64,000 nt of DNA, taken from CAZSMC01 sp964607755 (lineage in GTDB: Bacteria > Zhuqueibacterota > Zhuqueibacteria > Residuimicrobiales > Krinioviventaceae). The notes under the pieces are model-generated. The model was not told the DNA's origin. It made no database searches and was given only the letters and a program-made list of their open reading frames with translations. A program made the position numbers and the translations under genes. How positions within the stretch are numbered: the stretch's first letter is position 1; every line of letters starts with the position of its first letter. The stretch covers positions 1 through 64,000 of the forward strand of contig CAZSMC010000003.1 in assembly GCA_964607755.1 (NCBI GenBank), in the 5' to 3' direction. Shown here piece after piece: positions 17,498 through 26,631 of the stretch.

Positions 17498-19579
17498 GTG
17501 AAAGATTATGCCCCTGATGATATCAGAAATGTTGGCCTGGTATCACACCAGTCAATAGGGAAAACCACTCTTACCGAAGCAATGTTGTACTCGGCAGGTG
17601 CTACAAATAGATTCGGAACCGTAGAAAACGGCTCAACGGTCTCTGATTACCGCGCCGATGAAATTGAGCGTCAGATTTCAATAGGCGCCACCCTTTTACA
17701 ATTCGAGTGGAAAAATAAAAAAATTAATCTTCTGGACCTGCCGGGTTACCAGGATTTTATCGGTGAAGTCCGTTGCGGGCTGCAGGTGACAGACCTGGCC
17801 ATAGTGTTGCTCAATGGCGTTAATGGCGTCGAAGTTGGCACTGACTTGTCGTGGGAAGTACTGAACGAATATGAGACGCCACGAATAGTTTTCACTAATC
17901 TTCTGGACCGGGAGCACGCCGATTTTGACGCAGCGTTCAGTCAATTACAAGAGGCTTATGGAAATAACGTTATCACATTTCAGTTTCCAGTCAACCAGGG
18001 CGAAGGTTTTAATGCTGTGATTGATCTGATGCGCATGAAAAAACTGACGTTCGAAACAGATAACAGCGGAAAATACAAAGAAGAACCTATCCCAGATGAT
18101 CTTTCTGACCGTGCCAATGAATTGCGCATTGAACTGATTGAAAAAATTGCCGAATGTGATGACGAAATTCTGGAACAATATTTTGAAAAAGGTGAACTTT
18201 CTGAAGAGGATATAGTCAAGGGCTTGAAAGCAGGTTTGTTGAACCGTGGGATTTATCCTGTTTTTTGCGGCGCTGCGTCGAAAAATATAGGCGTCCAGCC
18301 TCTGCTGGATTTTCTAAGTGAATACAGTCCATCCCCGGTAGACCGGTCACCTTATCAGGCATTTGAAGGTGAAAAAGAAGTAAAAGTTAATTGCGATCCA
18401 AATGAAGAATTTTCCGGTCTGGTCTTTAAAACTATTTCCGGCAAACACGTTGGCGAGTTGTCTCTAATCCGCTCTTACTCTGGTCAATTAAAACAGGGTG
18501 ATGAACTGAACAATGCCAGACAAAGCGCTACCGAACGTGTTGGGCAAATGTATGCCATGGTCGGCAAGGATCGCTCGGAAATTAGTGTGCTGAATGCCGG
18601 AGATGTCGGAGCTCTGGTTAAATTAAAACACACACACACGAACGATACATTGACCGGTAAAAAAAGCACCGTATCCTTCAGGGCGATCACATTCACGGAC
18701 CCTGTAGTCCAGATTGCAATGGCGCCAAAAGCAAAGGGAGATGAAGAAAAGATTTCCAACGGACTGCATACTCTGCAGGAAATCGATCCCAGTTTCACAG
18801 TAAACATCGATGCAGAGTTGCATCAAACCGTCGTTTCCGGTCAGGGAGAATTGCATCTCAATATCATTTTGCAGCGACTGAAAGAACGGTTTGGCGTGGC
18901 TGTTGATACGAAAAAACCGAAAATTCCGTATCGAGAAACGGTCACAGCCAATGCGGATGAACGGTATCGCCATAAGAAACAATCCGGTGGTGCAGGGCAA
19001 TTTGCCGAAGTATGGATGCGAATTGAACCGCTGCCCCGCGGAGAAGGCTTTGAATTTAAAAGCAAAGTTGTTGGTGGTGCTATTTCTCAGGTATTTATTC
19101 CATCGATTGAAAAAGGAATCAAACAGGTGCTGGAGGAAGGCGCCATTGCCGGTTACAGAATCGTCGATGTCAGGGCTGTTGTTTACGACGGCAAAGAGCA
19201 CCCGGTTGATTCCAAAGATATTGCGTTTCAGATTGCCGGACGAGAAGCGTTTAAAAGAGGTATGTCGGATGCAAAACCCATTCTGCTCGAGCCGATTTAT
19301 GATGTGGAAGTGAAATGTCCTGAAGAGAATATGGGTGATATAATGGGCGACCTTTCAGCTCGACGCGGCAAGATCGGCGGCATGGAATCCCAGGGGCGCT
19401 TTCAATTGGTTAAAGCTAAAGTGCCTTTGGCTGAATTACATAATTATGCAACCACATTGCGCTCACTCACAGGTGGCCGGGCAACGCATACCCGGAAATT
19501 CTCTCATTATGATCCGGTTCCCAAGGAAATTGAAGCACAAATTATTGAACAATCTAAAGAAGAAGCAAAAGAAGAATAG
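17498..19579 (+). CDS. EF-G-like translational GTPase (FusA2-type paralogue, 693 aa)
   Basis: Has the five-domain plan of elongation factor G: GTP-binding domain, domain II, and the domain III-V region ending in GRATHTRKFSHYDPVP. GTP-binding motifs are altered. The P-loop is SHQSIGKTT (residues 16-24) where Gly is usual first, switch II is DLPG for DTPG, and the NKxD motif is NLLD. EF-G paralogues with relaxed motifs are known and probably do not replace the main EF-G. The GTG start follows a perfect AAAGGAGG. It lies 51 bases after the acyl-CoA-ligase-like gene and ends at a strong terminator. Confidence 0.87.
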   Translation: MKDYAPDDIRNVGLVSHQSIGKTTLTEAMLYSAGATNRFGTVENGSTVSDYRADEIERQISIGATLLQFEWKNKKINLLDLPGYQDFIGEVRCGLQVTDLAIVLLNGVNGVEVGTDLSWEVLNEYETPRIVFTNLLDREHADFDAAFSQLQEAYGNNVITFQFPVNQGEGFNAVIDLMRMKKLTFETDNSGKYKEEPIPDDLSDRANELRIELIEKIAECDDEILEQYFEKGELSEEDIVKGLKAGLLNRGIYPVFCGAASKNIGVQPLLDFLSEYSPSPVDRSPYQAFEGEKEVKVNCDPNEEFSGLVFKTISGKHVGELSLIRSYSGQLKQGDELNNARQSATERVGQMYAMVGKDRSEISVLNAGDVGALVKLKHTHTNDTLTGKKSTVSFRAITFTDPVVQIAMAPKAKGDEEKISNGLHTLQEIDPSFTVNIDAELHQTVVSGQGELHLNIILQRLKERFGVAVDTKKPKIPYRETVTANADERYRHKKQSGGAGQFAEVWMRIEPLPRGEGFEFKSKVVGGAISQVFIPSIEKGIKQVLEEGAIAGYRIVDVRAVVYDGKEHPVDSKDIAFQIAGREAFKRGMSDAKPILLEPIYDVEVKCPEENMGDIMGDLSARRGKIGGMESQGRFQLVKAKVPLAELHNYATTLRSLTGGRATHTRKFSHYDPVPKEIEAQIIEQSKEEAKEE

Positions 19580-19600
19580 TGAGAAAAAAATAGCAAAGAA

Positions 19601-19630
19601 AAAAGGATGGCTTTAAGCCATCCCTTTTTT
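19601..19630. terminator. Bidirectional rho-independent terminator
   Basis: GGATGGCTT and AAGCCATCC form a nine-base stem with a minimal loop, flanked by A-runs on the left and a T-run on the right. It serves the EF-G-like gene on the plus strand and the P1 peptidase gene on the minus strand. Confidence 0.9.
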
Positions 19631-19651
19631 ATTAATTCAGATTTGCCCGAA

Positions 19652-20575
19652 TCACGATTTTTTTCGTACAGCTCGGACAATGCTGCGAGCTACCACCTCA
19701 CATGCAAAAGCACCCACGATACTCACGTCAGCAACTTTATCCCCGATTGACAGAACAAAAACAATATCACCATCCATCATGGTATGCGCCGGTCTTACGG
19801 CGCGGGCAATGCCATTTTGTGCCATCTGCGCAACTTTTGTGGCTTGTTGACGGTCCAGGGCAGCATTTGTCGCAATGACCGAGAGCGTGGTATTGTTTTG
19901 CTGAAATGATACATTGCGTTGCATTTCTTTTAAAAGCATCAGAGAAGGCGTAAAACCCTGGCCCTCTCCCGATTTGACTCCGGCAATAATTTTTCCATTA
20001 TCCGGGTCAATGATTTCTCCAAAAGCATTGACAACTGTCAAAGCCCCGACAATTACCTTTCCCGGAAGCTCTTCTGACCAGGTTCCTGTTCCGCCAGGCG
20101 ACACCCTGTCCAGTCCCCCGGCTTTGGCTACTGTGGCGCCACAGCCCGCACCAATTCTGCCTTCACCAGGATATTGATTTGTAGCTGCCAGACAGCTCTG
20201 ATATCCCATTTCAGCATCCGGCCAGGTGGATACCGCGCCTTTGGCGAGATCAAAAATGACCGCGGCCGGAACAATCGGCACTTTGGCAATGCCTGTGTCG
20301 AATCCAATATTTTGTTCGTGCAAATATTTCACCACGCCATCAGCCGCGGCCAGGCCGAAAGCACTGCCGCCGCACAGTAAAAGGGCGTTCACAGATTGAA
20401 CTAACCGGGTGGGGTGCAGCAATTCGACTTCACGGGTGCCAGGAGCGCTTCCCCGAATATCAACGCCAGCAACAGCACTCTTTTCTGGAAGAATAACGGT
20501 ACAACCTGTCCGCGCTGTATCATTTTGTTGATGGCCAACGCGAATGCCAGGCACGTCACAAAGCGAACGACTCAT
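19652..20575 (-). CDS. P1 family (S58/DmpA) peptidase (307 aa)
   Basis: Self-cleaving N-terminal-nucleophile peptidase of the L-aminopeptidase / D-esterase family. Family landmarks: DVPGIRVGH, GCTVILPE, VNALLLCGGSAFGLAAADGV, and the autocleavage region NNTTLSVIATNA, where a Thr or Ser becomes the new N-terminus. The start is the ATG at 20575, which overlaps the stop of the ATPase gene by one base (TGATG), so translation is coupled. No signal peptide is evident. The pairing with an OLD-like ATPase is unusual for this family. The likely substrate is short peptides or beta-peptides. Confidence 0.88.
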   Translation of the reverse strand: MSRSLCDVPGIRVGHQQNDTARTGCTVILPEKSAVAGVDIRGSAPGTREVELLHPTRLVQSVNALLLCGGSAFGLAAADGVVKYLHEQNIGFDTGIAKVPIVPAAVIFDLAKGAVSTWPDAEMGYQSCLAATNQYPGEGRIGAGCGATVAKAGGLDRVSPGGTGTWSEELPGKVIVGALTVVNAFGEIIDPDNGKIIAGVKSGEGQGFTPSLMLLKEMQRNVSFQQNNTTLSVIATNAALDRQQATKVAQMAQNGIARAVRPAHTMMDGDIVFVLSIGDKVADVSIVGAFACEVVARSIVRAVRKKS

Positions 20576-21714
20576 CAATCACTATCCGCTTTAAATTTGT
20601 TCAGCAAATTCATTTTTTTTCTGGTTGGCACTTCCAGAACCAGGCTGTCATCGTTAAAAAAGAAAAGATCGCTTATTGTCAAACCGACTTGTTTTCGCAG
20701 AGGTTTCCAGTTATCGCGGAAAGCTTTGCTATCGATTTTGGTACCGGAATTATCCTTAATCACTAACAACACGCGTTCAGGGTGTTGCCGATTGATGAGA
20801 AACGGAGAATGGGTGGTATAAATCACCTGGTTTTTCAATGCCAAATCTTCCAGCACTTTGATCAAATCTTTTTGTCCTGCAGGATGCAAATGAATCCCCG
20901 GTTCGTCAATGAGGAAAATATAATCATTCGCACGGCCGTCAAAGGTCTGGGCGATAAAATTCACATAAAATGACAAGTACCAACGAAATCCCAAACTTCG
21001 ACTCTCAGGCGTATCCAGCACAGTTGTAGAGTCAGCAAAATCGATATACAGAATTCTGCCATTGACATGAAATTTCACTTCGATCGATTGTTCTTGCGTC
21101 CAGACGCGCCGAAGCTGTTCGGTTATGATCCGGCCAGCTTCTTCAGCCATTCGCCGGCCGCGCGAGCTGTCTTCAAAAAGGATTTCATAATCTTCAATGC
21201 CACCGATGCGCAACAGGTTTCGCTCTGTTAAAAACGCTGAACTGTTGGATAACAAACTATCGTAATCCACTTTGTTTTTTAACAGCGGAATATTGCTAAA
21301 GTAAAATATTTTTGGCAAGACTTTTAGCAGTTGCCCCGTGTCGACATTTTCCACAACTTTATCATTTATAACCAGATGATAGTCTGAATTATTGGGGCCA
21401 TCTCGAGTGATCTGAAAAGATTCGATATCTTTGAATCGCTCGGAAATTCGCAGCAGCTTTTGCCGGTTTTCTTTAGTAATGCCGCCAAATTCGAGCGTTA
21501 TCACCGGGCACTTGCCAAGGTAATAATTATTCGAATACTGGCAAGTTAGGCTGCTATCAAATAAAATGTCTGAGCGAAAAGCTTCAAAAGCTCGTAAAAT
21601 ATTTGTTTTGCCGCTTTCATTTGCTCCAATCAAGACGCTTGTCTTTGGATCGATATTTAACGATAGCTCGTAGATTGAACGAAACGCGCTAATGTTGGCT
21701 TTTGTAATAATCAT
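20575..21714 (-). CDS. OLD-like AAA ATPase lacking a full TOPRIM domain (379 aa)
   Basis: ABC-type ATPase of the AAA_15/AAA_21 (RecF/OLD) group. Walker A is GANESGKTN (residues 30-38), a signature-like segment reads ESRSLGFRWYLSF, Walker B is IFLIDEPGIHLHP, and the switch histidine is in TTHSPFLI. OLD nucleases continue with a TOPRIM domain; here only a remnant-like start (DDSLVLEVPTRKK) remains before the protein ends about 20 residues later. It therefore probably has ATPase but not nuclease activity. It overlaps the P1 peptidase start by one base. Role unknown; DNA repair, phage defence or regulation are all possible. Confidence 0.82.
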   Translation of the reverse strand: MIITKANISAFRSIYELSLNIDPKTSVLIGANESGKTNILRAFEAFRSDILFDSSLTCQYSNNYYLGKCPVITLEFGGITKENRQKLLRISERFKDIESFQITRDGPNNSDYHLVINDKVVENVDTGQLLKVLPKIFYFSNIPLLKNKVDYDSLLSNSSAFLTERNLLRIGGIEDYEILFEDSSRGRRMAEEAGRIITEQLRRVWTQEQSIEVKFHVNGRILYIDFADSTTVLDTPESRSLGFRWYLSFYVNFIAQTFDGRANDYIFLIDEPGIHLHPAGQKDLIKVLEDLALKNQVIYTTHSPFLINRQHPERVLLVIKDNSGTKIDSKAFRDNWKPLRKQVGLTISDLFFFNDDSLVLEVPTRKKMNLLNKFKADSD

Positions 21715-21844
21715 ATTGAATGACCCTTTTCATCCTCACACTGTTTTTTCCAGAGGGATATTCTTAAAACTGTTAAATATATTAACTGAGCGGGCGTAAA
21801 GCAAGGACTAATTGTGGAAAGACCATTTCAATGGTTTCCGGTGC

Positions 21845-21878
21845 CAAAAACAACGACGACCGTTGGAACGCCGTTGTT
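21845..21878 (-). terminator. Rho-independent terminator after the parvulin gene
   Basis: On the minus strand AACAACGGCG pairs with CGTCGTTGTT (one G-U), followed by a run of T. It lies directly after the stop at 21882. Confidence 0.7.
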
Positions 21879-21881
21879 TTG

Positions 21882-22724
21882 TTATTCATCTACAACTTTG
21901 ATGTCAACTTTTTCTTTTTGATTATCTACCCAATCAGCAATTAAAGCATCACCCTCATTGGTTTTCAGCTTGTCGACAATATCATCACGACATTCCTCGA
22001 GCGGTTTCAACTGTGGTGGTTTTTTTTCATAAACAGTGGCAATGTGATAACCAAACTGGGTTTGAAACACTGGCGAGATTTCGCCAACATTCATAGAAAA
22101 AACAATCGTATCAAATGCCTCCACCATTTTGCCTGGAGAGAAAAAACCGAGGTCGCCGCCTTCATCCTGGCAAGAGGAATGCTCGTCAGCAAGTGCGGCG
22201 AAACTTTCCCCATCAAGAAGCCTCTGCCGAATCTCTTTCATTTCATTAAAAGCCACCTTTGGATTTGCCGGATTTAGCTGCATGACAATGTGGGCGGCGT
22301 GTACTTGCTCGGGAATGGTGTAATCTTGCTTGTGTTCGTGATAATATTTTTCAATTTCTTCATCACTGGGTTCACGAACATCCTGGGTTAGTCGTTTTAA
22401 AAACTGCTTTACTTTAATATTCTGCTCGATATCTTTTTTGACTTTGGGGACATCTTCTTTTTTTAGATTATAACGTTTTAAAAACTGCTCTTCTCCGCCG
22501 CTATTTACGATCAGATTTTCATATTCATTTTCAATCAATTGAGTTGGTATGGACGTAATTTCTTTAGTGGCATTCTGACGGATAATCGTCCAATCGATCA
22601 CGCTCTGCTCGGCAATTTTCTTTACTTCATCTTCTTTAAGGTGCGGATTTTCCCGCTTTTTGTTACGAATTTCCTGTTCGCATATCTCCTTTGAAATTGT
22701 TTCTCTGTTGACAGTAATTTTCAT
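21882..22724 (-). CDS. Parvulin-type peptidyl-prolyl isomerase (280 aa)
   Basis: Catalyses cis-trans isomerisation of peptidyl-prolyl bonds and acts as a chaperone. The C-terminal rotamase domain is clear: VHAAHIVMQL, ESFAALADEHSSCQDEGGDLGFFSPGKMVEAFD, VFQTQFGYHIATVYEKKP. The N-terminal half is a helical SurA_N/trigger-factor-like region rich in Glu and Lys. There is no signal peptide, so it is probably cytoplasmic, unlike SurA or PrsA. It is the downstream partner of the response-regulator gene (72-base gap) and is followed by a terminator. Confidence 0.88.
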   Translation of the reverse strand: MKITVNRETISKEICEQEIRNKKRENPHLKEDEVKKIAEQSVIDWTIIRQNATKEITSIPTQLIENEYENLIVNSGGEEQFLKRYNLKKEDVPKVKKDIEQNIKVKQFLKRLTQDVREPSDEEIEKYYHEHKQDYTIPEQVHAAHIVMQLNPANPKVAFNEMKEIRQRLLDGESFAALADEHSSCQDEGGDLGFFSPGKMVEAFDTIVFSMNVGEISPVFQTQFGYHIATVYEKKPPQLKPLEECRDDIVDKLKTNEGDALIADWVDNQKEKVDIKVVDE

Positions 22725-22796
22725 GCTGAATTCCTTTTGTATTTATTCTTCAATTTCCAAATTGACAAGTTTCTCCACTAGTGCGCAGGTTGAATT

Positions 22797-23702
22797 TTAA
22801 CCAAACAGTCCGACATTGGTTTCGCCTTTTTCAATATTTTCAATTAAACTTTGAAACTTTTCAGAAAACGTTGTCAAACAATTTGCCATAAACTGCACCA
22901 TAACATTGCGGCTGGTTTTTAAATAATTCATCAGTTCTTTTTTAGAAATCATGATAATTTCAGAGTCGCTCTTTGCACTCAGGCGAATGTGCAACGGCGC
23001 ATCTTTGTATGGGAAAAGTAAATTTTCTCCGAGTACATCGCCTATTCCCATTTTATAAATGGTTTTTTCGTTGACATTGCATTCCAGACGGCCTTTTTTA
23101 CAGATGACAAAAATAGAATTGATATCAACATCAAAATGTGCGTTTTTGTCAATTTTTTTTGATTGTCCGAGTTGGAGAATTGCTTTTCGTGCTTCATTAG
23201 GAATGGACCGGAAAATGATGTATTCCCGTTGTCCTGCATGCGCGGCAGGTGCAGGTTTTGCCGGCGATGGCTGAGCGGTAGTCGTAGCTTGCATTGCAGG
23301 GCCAGAAGTTGACTTTTCACTTTTGAGGGGTACAGTTTCTACAAGTTCGAGAAGTCTGTCAACTTCTTTTAAAAGCTCCTTAGGTTTAACTGGTTTGACC
23401 ATAAATGAATCCGCACCCTGAGCAATTGCTTTTTTTTCATGACTTTGTCGCCCATGACCGGTTACAGCTAAAATTTTTATTCCGGGTGCCACGGATTTTG
23501 TTTTTGAAATTACCTTGAATCCGCTCAGGATGCCCGGTAGAAGAATATCAACGATAGCCAAATCCACTTTTTCTTCTTCAATGATTGATACAGCTTTGGC
23601 TCCATCTACAGCAATTTTTACCTTGTGACCTGCGGAAGTTAACGTTCTCTCTAAAAGCGTTCGCACGACTTTATCGTCATCAACCACTAAAATAGAACTC
23701 AT
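22797..23702 (-). CDS. Response regulator receiver fused to a cyclic-nucleotide-binding-like domain (301 aa)
   Basis: Residues 1-120 form a CheY-like receiver: acidic pocket VVDDDK, phospho-acceptor Asp in DLAIVDILLPG, Thr in AVTGHG, Lys in MVKPVKP. A Pro/Ala/Thr-rich linker (about 130-160) leads to a cNMP-binding-like beta-roll (IFVICKKGRLECNVNEKTIYKMGIGDVLGENLLFPYKDAPLHIRLSAKSDSEIIMISK is the span; key residues G-D-V-L-G-E). No DNA-binding domain follows, so it likely signals by protein contact. The partner kinase is not in the window. Confidence 0.87.
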   Translation of the reverse strand: MSSILVVDDDKVVRTLLERTLTSAGHKVKIAVDGAKAVSIIEEEKVDLAIVDILLPGILSGFKVISKTKSVAPGIKILAVTGHGRQSHEKKAIAQGADSFMVKPVKPKELLKEVDRLLELVETVPLKSEKSTSGPAMQATTTAQPSPAKPAPAAHAGQREYIIFRSIPNEARKAILQLGQSKKIDKNAHFDVDINSIFVICKKGRLECNVNEKTIYKMGIGDVLGENLLFPYKDAPLHIRLSAKSDSEIIMISKKELMNYLKTSRNVMVQFMANCLTTFSEKFQSLIENIEKGETNVGLFG

Positions 23703-23927
23703 AATTTGGTCTCCTTTTCGGGATAACCCTTTAAAAGTAATTCTACTACCAATGTATAATATTTTATTGAATTGTCAAACAGGAAAATTAGCTTGCGAAT
23801 ATAGCAAGGCGCCTGCAACAAAGCTTTTTGAATATCTCAAATTTCACGCTTGCTATTCTCTTTCATTTACGCTACTTTTTGTTGAATTTTAAAACATGTC
23901 ATTTAAATAGAATAAACGCTAAAAACG

Positions 23928-25322
23928 ATGAAATATTTTTATTATTTTTTACTTTTTCTTCCGGAACTTTTAGTGCTGCACGCCTCGGAAGCCTCTTTGG
24001 ATTATGATAAGACAATGCGCATTGATTATTTCCACACCGGCACTGCTGACAAGGAAATCATCAGTCTTGATTGTGTTTATCAAGAAGGTGCCTGGCCCGG
24101 CTCTCGCACTTTTCTCATTGATACGCTTAATTTAGGTAACTATCGGGTGAAAATAATTGATGAGGATTCGAATGATCTGCTGTTTTCCAGGGGATATTGC
24201 TCTGTGTTTGGCGAGTGGCAAACAACAGGTGAGGCGCTGGAGGGAACCTGTCGCACTTTTCACGAAACCGCGCGCTGTCCATATCCCATCTATCCGGTTC
24301 GTTTGCTTATTGAAAAGAGAAACCCTCAAAACGTATTCACCGAATTGTTTGAAACAACCATTCGACCGGATTCTCGATTGATAAATCGAGAACAAAAATC
24401 ATTTCCTTTTCAGATACAAAAAATCATTGATCACGGTGAGCCGGAACACAAAGTCGATCTTTTAATTATGGGAGATGGCTATACGGAAAATGATCTAACG
24501 CAATATCAAAACGCAGTAGATAGATATATAAAAATCTTGTTTGAGACAGAGCCATTTAAAACGCATTGCAACGATTTCAATGTGTGGCGAATAGATGTTG
24601 TCTCGCCGGAAAGTGGTGTGGACGAACCCAGGCAAAATTTATGGAAACGCACTGTTTTTGATGTTCAATACAATATTTTTGATGTGCCTCGGTATGTGCT
24701 GGCGCAAAACAACAAAAAGATACACGATGTTGCTGCAATGGTGCCGTATGATCACATTTACATCTTGTTCAATTCTGACCGATATGGTGGCGGTGGCATT
24801 TTTCATACCATGGCAACATGCTATTCCGGCAGCCAACCCGGGCAACCGGACTGGTGGTCTGATTATGTATTTATTCATGAATTTGGCCATTCTTTTGCCG
24901 GTCTGGCTGACGAGTACTATACCTCTGCTGTCGCTTATAACGATATTTACCTTCCGGATGTGGAACCGTGGGAACCTAATATTACGGCGCTTCTCAATCC
25001 GGCTCAACCTAAATGGGCATCCTTAATTAAAAAGGGTACTCCCATTCCGACACCGTGGAATAAAGCTCATTTTGATTCATTGATTTCAGTGCAGCGCGGT
25101 AAATCGGGCAGTGCAAAGGAAGAGCTCCAAAAAAGAGCCAGAAAAGTGATGGAAAATGATCCCTGTGCTAGGGTTATCGGCTGCTTTGAAGGCGCCGGTT
25201 ATTCAGCCACCGGGCTTTTCCGACCTGCGATTGACTGTATCATGTTTTCAAAACGTTTGCAGCCGTTTTGTCCTGTTTGCCAGCAAGCGATTAAAAAGAA
25301 AATTCTATGTGAAATAAAATGA
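23928..25322 (+). CDS. M64 (IgA peptidase-type) metallopeptidase (464 aa)
   Basis: The N-terminal region (a weak signal, FLLFLPELLVLHASEA, then the M64_N-like beta domain) precedes the catalytic domain: DLLIMGDGYTENDLTQYQ, NVWRIDVVSPESGVDEP, and the zinc site HEFGHSFAGLADEYY (HEFGH at about 317-321). Late cysteines (FCPVCQQAI) match the family end. Members are exported and degrade host or environmental proteins. No clear Shine-Dalgarno lies before the ATG. It is followed after 68 bases by the serine dehydratase gene. Confidence 0.88.
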   Translation: MKYFYYFLLFLPELLVLHASEASLDYDKTMRIDYFHTGTADKEIISLDCVYQEGAWPGSRTFLIDTLNLGNYRVKIIDEDSNDLLFSRGYCSVFGEWQTTGEALEGTCRTFHETARCPYPIYPVRLLIEKRNPQNVFTELFETTIRPDSRLINREQKSFPFQIQKIIDHGEPEHKVDLLIMGDGYTENDLTQYQNAVDRYIKILFETEPFKTHCNDFNVWRIDVVSPESGVDEPRQNLWKRTVFDVQYNIFDVPRYVLAQNNKKIHDVAAMVPYDHIYILFNSDRYGGGGIFHTMATCYSGSQPGQPDWWSDYVFIHEFGHSFAGLADEYYTSAVAYNDIYLPDVEPWEPNITALLNPAQPKWASLIKKGTPIPTPWNKAHFDSLISVQRGKSGSAKEELQKRARKVMENDPCARVIGCFEGAGYSATGLFRPAIDCIMFSKRLQPFCPVCQQAIKKKILCEIK

Positions 25323-25390
25323 AAATTTTTGCAATGGAGAACAATGGTTCGTGCTTGGTATAAGAAAAAAACTTTTGTTTTTATAAAATT

Positions 25391-26608
25391 ATGAAATCAT
25401 TACGCGAATTATATCGAATTGGTCAGGGGCCATCAAGCAGTCATACCATGGCACCTCAGCGGGCCGCTGAAAAGGCGTTAAAGCGCCATCCCAAAGCCAA
25501 CTCGTTTCGAATCGAACTTTACGGGAGTTTAGCAGCCACCGGCAAAGGTCATCTCACTCACAGCGTCCTGACAAAAGTTCTCAAAGACCGTTTGAGCGAC
25601 ATCATCTGGAAGCCGGATGAGGAATTGCCTATTCACCCCAACGGTATGGCGTTTGAAGCGCTCGATGAAAACGGCAGCGTTATTGAGCGTTGGGAAACCT
25701 ACAGCATTGGCGGCGGTGCTTTAAGCGACGATGAAGCGGAAGCGAAAAATGCCGACATTTATCCGCTCACCACATTTGATGCCATTCTCAAAAATTCAGA
25801 GCAAAACGGGGAATCGTTATGGGAATACGTGCTGCGTTATGAAGGTGAAGAAATGTGGTCTTTTCTGGAAAATATGTGGCAAGCCATGAAAGCTTCTCTT
25901 GAAAAGGGTCTAAAAACAGAAGGGGTGCTTCCTGGCGGACTTGGTGTACCGCGCAAAGCCAGATCGCTTCATCGCAAAGTTGAGATGCTCGGGCCGCATT
26001 TTCGTGAAGATGGTTTGCTTGCTGCGTATGCTCACGCTGTAGCCGAAGAAAACGCAGCCGGCGGAACAATTGTCACGGCCCCAACATGCGGCGCCAGCGG
26101 CGTAGTTCCGGCTGTGCTGTACTATTTAAAGAAAACCGGACACATGGACAAGTCTGAGTTGTTGCAAGCATTGGCTATTGCAGGACTGGTCGGCAACCTG
26201 GCCAAAGAAAACGGGTCTATTTCCGGCGCCCAGATTGGATGCCAGGGCGAAGTAGGTGTAGCGTGCGCCATGGCAGCAGCAGCCGCCACGCATGTACTGG
26301 GCGGCTCGCCGCGACAGATCGAGTATGCCGCAGAAATGGGGATGGAACATCACCTTGGCCTGACCTGTGATCCAGTGGCTGGACTGGTGCAAATTCCCTG
26401 TATCGAGCGCAACGCCCACGCCGCTATCCGGGCAATGGGGTGCTGCCACATGGCGTTGTTATCAGACGGCCTTCACAAAATTTCATTTGATGATGTGATA
26501 CAAGTAAGCCTGGAAACCGGCCATGCGCTGCCAAGTTTGTACCGTGAAACATCTGGCGGTGGCCTGGCCAAAATGTACCGCGATCGCAAAAGTAAAACCA
26601 ATCCTTGA
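25391..26608 (+). CDS. sdaA: L-serine ammonia-lyase, iron-sulfur-dependent, single chain (405 aa)
   Basis: Deaminates L-serine to pyruvate with a 4Fe-4S cluster. Both domains are fused in beta-alpha order. The beta part begins SLRELYRIGQGPSSSHTMAP. The alpha part has APTCGASGVVPAV, GCQGEVGVACAMAAAA and LTCDPVAGLVQIPCIERN, supplying the cluster cysteines. It is complete and of usual length. It fits a peptide- and amino-acid-fermenting lifestyle suggested by the nearby peptidases. A GH92 relic starts 24 bases after its stop. Confidence 0.92.
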   Translation: MKSLRELYRIGQGPSSSHTMAPQRAAEKALKRHPKANSFRIELYGSLAATGKGHLTHSVLTKVLKDRLSDIIWKPDEELPIHPNGMAFEALDENGSVIERWETYSIGGGALSDDEAEAKNADIYPLTTFDAILKNSEQNGESLWEYVLRYEGEEMWSFLENMWQAMKASLEKGLKTEGVLPGGLGVPRKARSLHRKVEMLGPHFREDGLLAAYAHAVAEENAAGGTIVTAPTCGASGVVPAVLYYLKKTGHMDKSELLQALAIAGLVGNLAKENGSISGAQIGCQGEVGVACAMAAAAATHVLGGSPRQIEYAAEMGMEHHLGLTCDPVAGLVQIPCIERNAHAAIRAMGCCHMALLSDGLHKISFDDVIQVSLETGHALPSLYRETSGGGLAKMYRDRKSKTNP

Positions 26609-26631
26609 ACATAAACGAAAAAGAAGAGAAT

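Noticed and set aside
18620..18645. AC dinucleotide run
   Set aside because: It lies within the EF-G-like gene and encodes KHTHTN in frame; a codon effect, not a repeat element.
19652..21714. A full OLD/Gabija-type phage defence system
   Set aside because: No UvrD-like helicase or TOPRIM nuclease is present and no other defence genes are nearby; kept only as an open question.
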